Positions 6,834-9,792 of a stretch of DNA of 9,792 nucleotides are shown piece by piece. Below the pieces are notes generated by a model. It was given only the letters and a program-made list of their open reading frames with translations, ran no database searches and was not told the origin of the DNA. The stretch is taken from assembly GCA_018262875.1 (NCBI GenBank), contig JADFDL010000039.1, positions 1 through 9,792 on the forward strand. The letters are read 5' to 3'. Origin of the DNA: Rhodocyclaceae bacterium (GTDB taxonomy: Bacteria; Pseudomonadota; Gammaproteobacteria; Burkholderiales; Rhodocyclaceae). A program made the position numbers and the translations under genes. Position 1 is the first letter of the stretch. Each line of letters starts with the position of its first letter.

Positions 6834-6862
6834 ACTATGACTGCCAAATTGCCCGTTGCCGA
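6834..6862 (-). promoter_or_regulatory. Weak sigma-70-like promoter candidate for glgC inside the glgB start
   Basis: On the minus strand TCGGCA (6862-6857) and CATAGT (6839-6834) are separated by 17 nt. Each matches four of six consensus positions. Transcription would start near 6827 and give a leader of about 17 nt containing the GAGGG site. The -10 box would overlap the glgB start codon. In GC-rich DNA such a match can arise by chance, so this is only a candidate. Confidence 0.22.
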
Positions 6863-9029
6863 CCGTTCTGCCGCCAAGCCATGGGGACGTCTGCTGCTCG
6901 CGCGGGAGCATGCTCCCTTTTCCTGCCTTGGCCCGTCCCGCGACGCGGACGGCTGGCGTATCCGCGTGTTCCGTCCCGGCGCCGCATCCGTCGCCCTGGA
7001 AACCCCGGGCGGACCGGCGGCTTTTGTCTGCCGGGATCCGGCGGGCGTTTTCGAGTGGCGCGCCGCCGCGTTGCCTGCCGACCCTTATCGATTGCTGGTC
7101 GAGGCGGGGGGCGCCACGCTGCGCTGTCACGATCCTTACGCTTTCCCGCCGGCGGCGACGCCGCACGACCTGTATCTTTTCAGCGAAGGGCGGAATTATC
7201 AAGCCTATCGTTTGCTGGGCGCCCGCCTGGAGTCGCGCAAGGGCGTCTCCGGCGCCTGTTTCCGCGTCTGGGCGCCCAACGCCGAACGGGTCTCCGTCGT
7301 CGGCGAGTTCAACCACTGGGATGGCCGCGTGCATCCGATGGCGTCGCTTGGCGCCTCCGGCGTGTGGGAGTTGTTCATTCCCGACCTGCCGGCCAATGTG
7401 CTCTACAAATACGAGATCCGCAACCGTGCCACGGGGGCCGTGCAGGTGAAGACCGATCCCTACGGCCAGGGCTTCGAGCTGCGGCCGGCGACGGCAACGG
7501 TCGTGCCGGCTCCCGCGGCGCATGCCTGGGGCGACGCGGACTGGCTGGCACGCCGTGCGCAGTGGGACTGGCTGCATGCGCCGCTGTCGATCTACGAACT
7601 GCATGCCGGTTCCTGGCGGCGCCATCCCGGCGGCCGCTTCTATTCCTATCGCGAACTGGCCGAGCACTTGTTGCCCTACGTCCTCGACATGGGCTACACG
7701 CACATCGAGTTGCTGCCGGTGTCCGAACATCCCCTCGACGAATCCTGGGGCTACCAGACCACCGGCTATTTTGCCCCGACGCGGCGTTTCGGCAGTGCCG
7801 ACGATTTGCGCTTCTTTATTGACGCCTGCCATCGGGCCGGCCTCGGCGTCCTCCTCGACTGGGCGCCGGGTCATTTCCCGGAGGATGATTTCGCGCTGGC
7901 GCATTTCGACGGTAGCTCCCTCTACGAGCACGATGATCCGCGCCTGAAGCGGCACCCGGACTGGGGCACGCATGTCTTCAACTATAGCCGCAACGAGGTG
8001 CGCAGCTTCCTGCTGTCGAGCGCCCACTACTGGCTGTCGGAGTTCCATTTCGACGGCCTGCGCGTCGACGCGGTCGCCTCCATGCTCTACCTTGACTACT
8101 CGCGCAAGGCCGGCGAGTGGCTGCCGAATCGTTATGGCGGGCGCGAGAACCTGGAGGCGATCGATTTCCTGCGCCAGTTGAACGTCATGGTGCATGGCGA
8201 GTTTCCCGGCGCCCTGACCGTCGCCGAGGAATCCACCGCCTGGCCGATGGTTTCGCGGCCGACGCACCTGGGCGGCCTGGGCTTTTCCATGAAGTGGAAC
8301 ATGGGCTGGATGAACGACACGCTTGCCTACCTCGCCCACGATCCGGTGCACCGGCGCTTTCACCACAGCCAGCTCACCTTCGGCCAGATCTATGCTTACA
8401 CCGAGAACTTCGTCCTGCCGCTGTCCCACGACGAGGTGGTGCATGGCAAGGGCTCGCTGTTCGGCAAGATGCCGGGCGACGACTGGCAGAAATTCGCCAA
8501 CGTGCGCCTGCTGCTGGCCTATCAGATGACCTCGCCCGGCAAGAAGCTCAACTTCATGGGCAGCGAACTGGGGCAGCGCAGCGAGTGGAATGCCGCTGGC
8601 GAGCTCGACTGGCGGCTGCTCGCCCACGGCCCGCACGCCGGCCTGCAGCGCCTGGCGCGCGACCTCAACCGGTTGTATTGCGCCACGCCAGCCCTGCACG
8701 AACTGGATTTCGAAGTCAAAGGATTCGCCTGGAGCGATTGCCATGATGCCGATCAGTCGGTGCTCAGCTACTTGCGTTATGCGCGCGACGGTTCTTTCGT
8801 CCTGGTGGCGCTGAATTTCACGCCGGTGCCGCGCCACCGCTACCGCGTCGGCGTGCCGCGGACAGGCGGCTGGCGCGAGCTGTTCAACAGCGATTCCGCC
8901 CTCTACGGCGGCAGCGACCTGGGCAACGGCGGCGGCGTGCAGGCACGGGCCGAGGCGCATCCTGGTTTTCCGGCCACGCTCGAACTGACCCTGCCGCCCC
9001 TGGCGGCGGTGATCCTTGCGCCGGCCTAG
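6837..9029 (+). CDS. glgB: 1,4-alpha-glucan branching enzyme (GH13)
   Basis: Cuts alpha-1,4-glucan chains and re-attaches the segment in alpha-1,6 linkage, giving glycogen its branches. The product has 730 residues (E. coli 728) with the long two-module N-terminus: an N1 domain (about 15-110), a CBM48 N2 domain (about 125-225, with [20 protein letters not shown]), the GH13 barrel from [13 protein letters not shown] (about 251) to about 600, and a beta-rich C-terminal domain ending in [14 protein letters not shown]. The catalytic triad is complete: Asp411 in [10 protein letters not shown], Glu464 in LTVAEEST and Asp532 in [12 protein letters not shown]. All three are offset by exactly six residues from E. 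coli Asp405/Glu458/Asp526. The ATG at 6837 gives a full N1 domain, but no Shine-Dalgarno sequence precedes it, and the 26 bp to glgC leave little room for a promoter. The stop overlaps that of the convergent DUF2934 gene. Confidence 0.96.
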   Translation: MTAKLPVADRSAAKPWGRLLLAREHAPFSCLGPSRDADGWRIRVFRPGAASVALETPGGPAAFVCRDPAGVFEWRAAALPADPYRLLVEAGGATLRCHDPYAFPPAATPHDLYLFSEGRNYQAYRLLGARLESRKGVSGACFRVWAPNAERVSVVGEFNHWDGRVHPMASLGASGVWELFIPDLPANVLYKYEIRNRATGAVQVKTDPYGQGFELRPATATVVPAPAAHAWGDADWLARRAQWDWLHAPLSIYELHAGSWRRHPGGRFYSYRELAEHLLPYVLDMGYTHIELLPVSEHPLDESWGYQTTGYFAPTRRFGSADDLRFFIDACHRAGLGVLLDWAPGHFPEDDFALAHFDGSSLYEHDDPRLKRHPDWGTHVFNYSRNEVRSFLLSSAHYWLSEFHFDGLRVDAVASMLYLDYSRKAGEWLPNRYGGRENLEAIDFLRQLNVMVHGEFPGALTVAEESTAWPMVSRPTHLGGLGFSMKWNMGWMNDTLAYLAHDPVHRRFHHSQLTFGQIYAYTENFVLPLSHDEVVHGKGSLFGKMPGDDWQKFANVRLLLAYQMTSPGKKLNFMGSELGQRSEWNAAGELDWRLLAHGPHAGLQRLARDLNRLYCATPALHELDFEVKGFAWSDCHDADQSVLSYLRYARDGSFVLVALNFTPVPRHRYRVGVPRTGGWRELFNSDSALYGGSDLGNGGGVQARAEAHPGFPATLELTLPPLAAVILAPA
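9026..9029. other. CTAG tail-to-tail stop overlap of glgB and the DUF2934 gene
   Basis: The palindrome CTAG supplies TAG to glgB on the plus strand (9027-9029) and TAG to the DUF2934 gene on the minus strand (9028-9026). No bases are left between the convergent genes, so transcripts of each must end within or beyond the other's coding region. Confidence 0.9.
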
Positions 9030-9319
9030 CCGACGCCGCGGGAATCCAGCAGAGCGTCGATTTCCGCTTCTGCCTCGATCCAGTCATCCAGTTCGCCGCC
9101 CTTGGCGAAACCGCGCTGTGCGGCCTTGAAGTAGGCGGCCTCGGCGATCAGGCGCGTGCGTTCTTCCGATGTGACGCTGCCGCGCTTCTTCACTTTGGCG
9201 CGCGGCTTTGCCGCGGCGGGACGCGTTGCCACGGGTTTCGCTGCGGCGGTCTTGCCGGCCGCCGTCCTGGCTACCGGCCTGGCTGTCTTGCCCGATGTCG
9301 TGCTGCTGCGCGGTGACAT
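9026..9319 (-). CDS. Small DUF2934 protein with histone-H1-like basic tail
   Basis: A 97-residue protein of unknown function in two parts. Residues 1-51 contain no Asp or Glu but about 13 Lys/Arg and many Ala, Pro and Thr, including AAAKP units, as in the disordered tails of histone-H1-like, AlgP and PhaF proteins. Residues about 52-90 ([19 protein letters not shown], then [16 protein letters not shown]) match the DUF2934 helical pattern: a basic helix, a Gly turn, and an acidic helix with the conserved DW and AE. The tail could bind nucleic acid or another polyanion and the acidic part could mediate contacts; both are inference. The start is secured by AGGAGG 5 nt upstream. It lies 75 bp downstream of glk on the same strand and converges on glgB with a 4-bp stop overlap. 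No transmembrane segment or signal peptide is seen. Confidence 0.88.
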   Translation of the reverse strand: MSPRSSTTSGKTARPVARTAAGKTAAAKPVATRPAAAKPRAKVKKRGSVTSEERTRLIAEAAYFKAAQRGFAKGGELDDWIEAEAEIDALLDSRGVG

Positions 9320-9394
9320 AGCAACCTCCTCCTGCGGATGGATGGGGGTTCTTCTTGTTGCTATGCAGCCATGCTACGCCGTCGATATGACGTT
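9320..9394 (-). other. Gap between glk and the DUF2934 gene
   Basis: The 75 bp hold no gene. On the minus strand I see no terminator hairpin after the glk stop. TTGACC (9411-9406), inside the end of glk, is a fair -35 box, but only a poor -10 (TATCGA) follows at 18 nt. The DUF2934 gene may therefore be read through from glk or have a weak promoter here. Confidence 0.4.
9325..9330 (-). promoter_or_regulatory. Strong ribosome-binding site of the DUF2934 gene
   Basis: AGGAGG, within AGGAGGAGG on the minus strand, lies 5 nt before the ATG at 9319. It is the best Shine-Dalgarno match in the window, indicates efficient translation and fixes the start. Confidence 0.8.
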
Positions 9395-9792
9395 TTATTG
9401 ACGAGGGTCAAGCGGATCGGTGTGCACTGCAGCAATCGAGAGGGCGCCGAGCAGACCGAGCCGTTCGTTGGTGACGACCCGGATGGGGAAGTCCGGCATC
9501 AGGCCGGCATGCGCGCCTCTTTCACGGAAGGCGCGGACAAAACCGCCCTGTTGCAGGCGGGGCAGGATCTTCGGTGCGATGCCGCCGCCCAGATAGACGC
9601 CGCCGCGCGCCATGAACATCAATGCCAGATCGCCGGCGAAGGCGCCGTAGGCGGCGATGAACAGGTCGAGCGCCCGCGCGGCAAGCGGCTCGCTATCGAC
9701 GGCTGCGGCGATGGCGGCGGGGTCGGCAATCGCCGTGTTACGGGGACTGACTTTTTGCAGCGATTCGTAAATGGCCGCCAGCCCCGGCCCGG
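9395..9792 (-). CDS. glk: Glucokinase, C-terminal part (5' end cut by window)
   Basis: Phosphorylates free glucose with ATP to glucose-6-phosphate in the cytosol. The frame is open from the right edge to the TAA at 9395, giving 131 residues, roughly the last 40% of a proteobacterial Glk (about 320-340 aa). Landmarks shared with E. coli Glk are GPGLAAIYE at the cut, YGAFAGDLALMF, GGVYLGGGIAPKILP, the GF.RAF segment (GGFVRAFRERG), FPIRVVTNERLGLLGA, and a short variable tail. The nucleotide-binding N-terminus and the catalytic Asp lie outside the window. The gene is followed on the same strand by the DUF2934 gene. Near glgB/glgC and two glucan-degrading enzymes, it would capture glucose released by hydrolysis of stored glucan. 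Confidence 0.93.
   Translation of the reverse strand, partial: GPGLAAIYESLQKVSPRNTAIADPAAIAAAVDSEPLAARALDLFIAAYGAFAGDLALMFMARGGVYLGGGIAPKILPRLQQGGFVRAFRERGAHAGLMPDFPIRVVTNERLGLLGALSIAAVHTDPLDPRQ

Noticed and set aside
6825..8960. Open frame of 711 codons on the strand opposite glgB
   Set aside because: It is antisense to an unmistakable, complete glgB. Its composition is what reverse-complemented GC-rich codons give, and it has no recognisable domain.

Overview
The window is about 9.8 kb of GC-rich, tightly packed bacterial DNA carrying a glycogen / alpha-glucan metabolism locus. Gene content, protein style (GlgC and GlgB close to the enterobacterial type, an FbaB-type class I aldolase, a proteobacterial Glk) and base composition suggest a proteobacterium, probably a betaproteobacterium of the Rhodocyclales kind. 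That placement is an inference from recalled family resemblance; no marker gene here proves it.

Layout, left to right. On the minus strand, read right to left, glgC (ADP-glucose pyrophosphorylase) is followed after 176 bp by a run of four genes: a GH57 glucan hydrolase of the amylopullulanase type, a GH57 4-alpha-glucanotransferase overlapping it by ATGA, a membrane-anchored alpha/beta hydrolase 8 bp further on, and a class I fructose-bisphosphate aldolase (fbaB) that runs off the left edge. On the plus strand glgB (branching enzyme) diverges from glgC with only 26 bp between the start codons. It ends in a 4-bp tail-to-tail overlap with a small minus-strand gene for a basic-tailed DUF2934 protein. 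Right of that, also on the minus strand, is the 3' part of glucokinase (glk), cut by the right edge.

How the genes fit together. GlgC makes ADP-glucose and GlgB inserts alpha-1,6 branches. The glycogen synthase that should act between them (glgA), and the usual breakdown genes glgP, glgX and malQ, are not in the window. The two GH57 enzymes could take the place of GlgX and MalQ by hydrolysing glucan and reshuffling maltodextrins. Glk would phosphorylate the glucose released, and FbaB would link fructose-1,6-bisphosphate to the triose phosphates in glycolysis or gluconeogenesis. This reads as a storage-glucan island biased towards hydrolytic turnover by GH57 enzymes; the substrate assignments are inferred.

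Non-coding DNA is sparse. The longest gap, between glgC and the first GH57 gene, is 176 bp and holds three hairpins or inverted repeats. I saw no tRNA, rRNA, CRISPR array, insertion sequence or phage gene. Long open frames on the strand opposite the real genes, up to about 700 codons, are GC-driven shadows. I found no convincing wholly new system. The least explained items are the DUF2934 protein beside glgB/glk, the membrane alpha/beta hydrolase inside the glucan operon, and the very compact glgC-glgB divergence with no visible ribosome-binding site for glgB.
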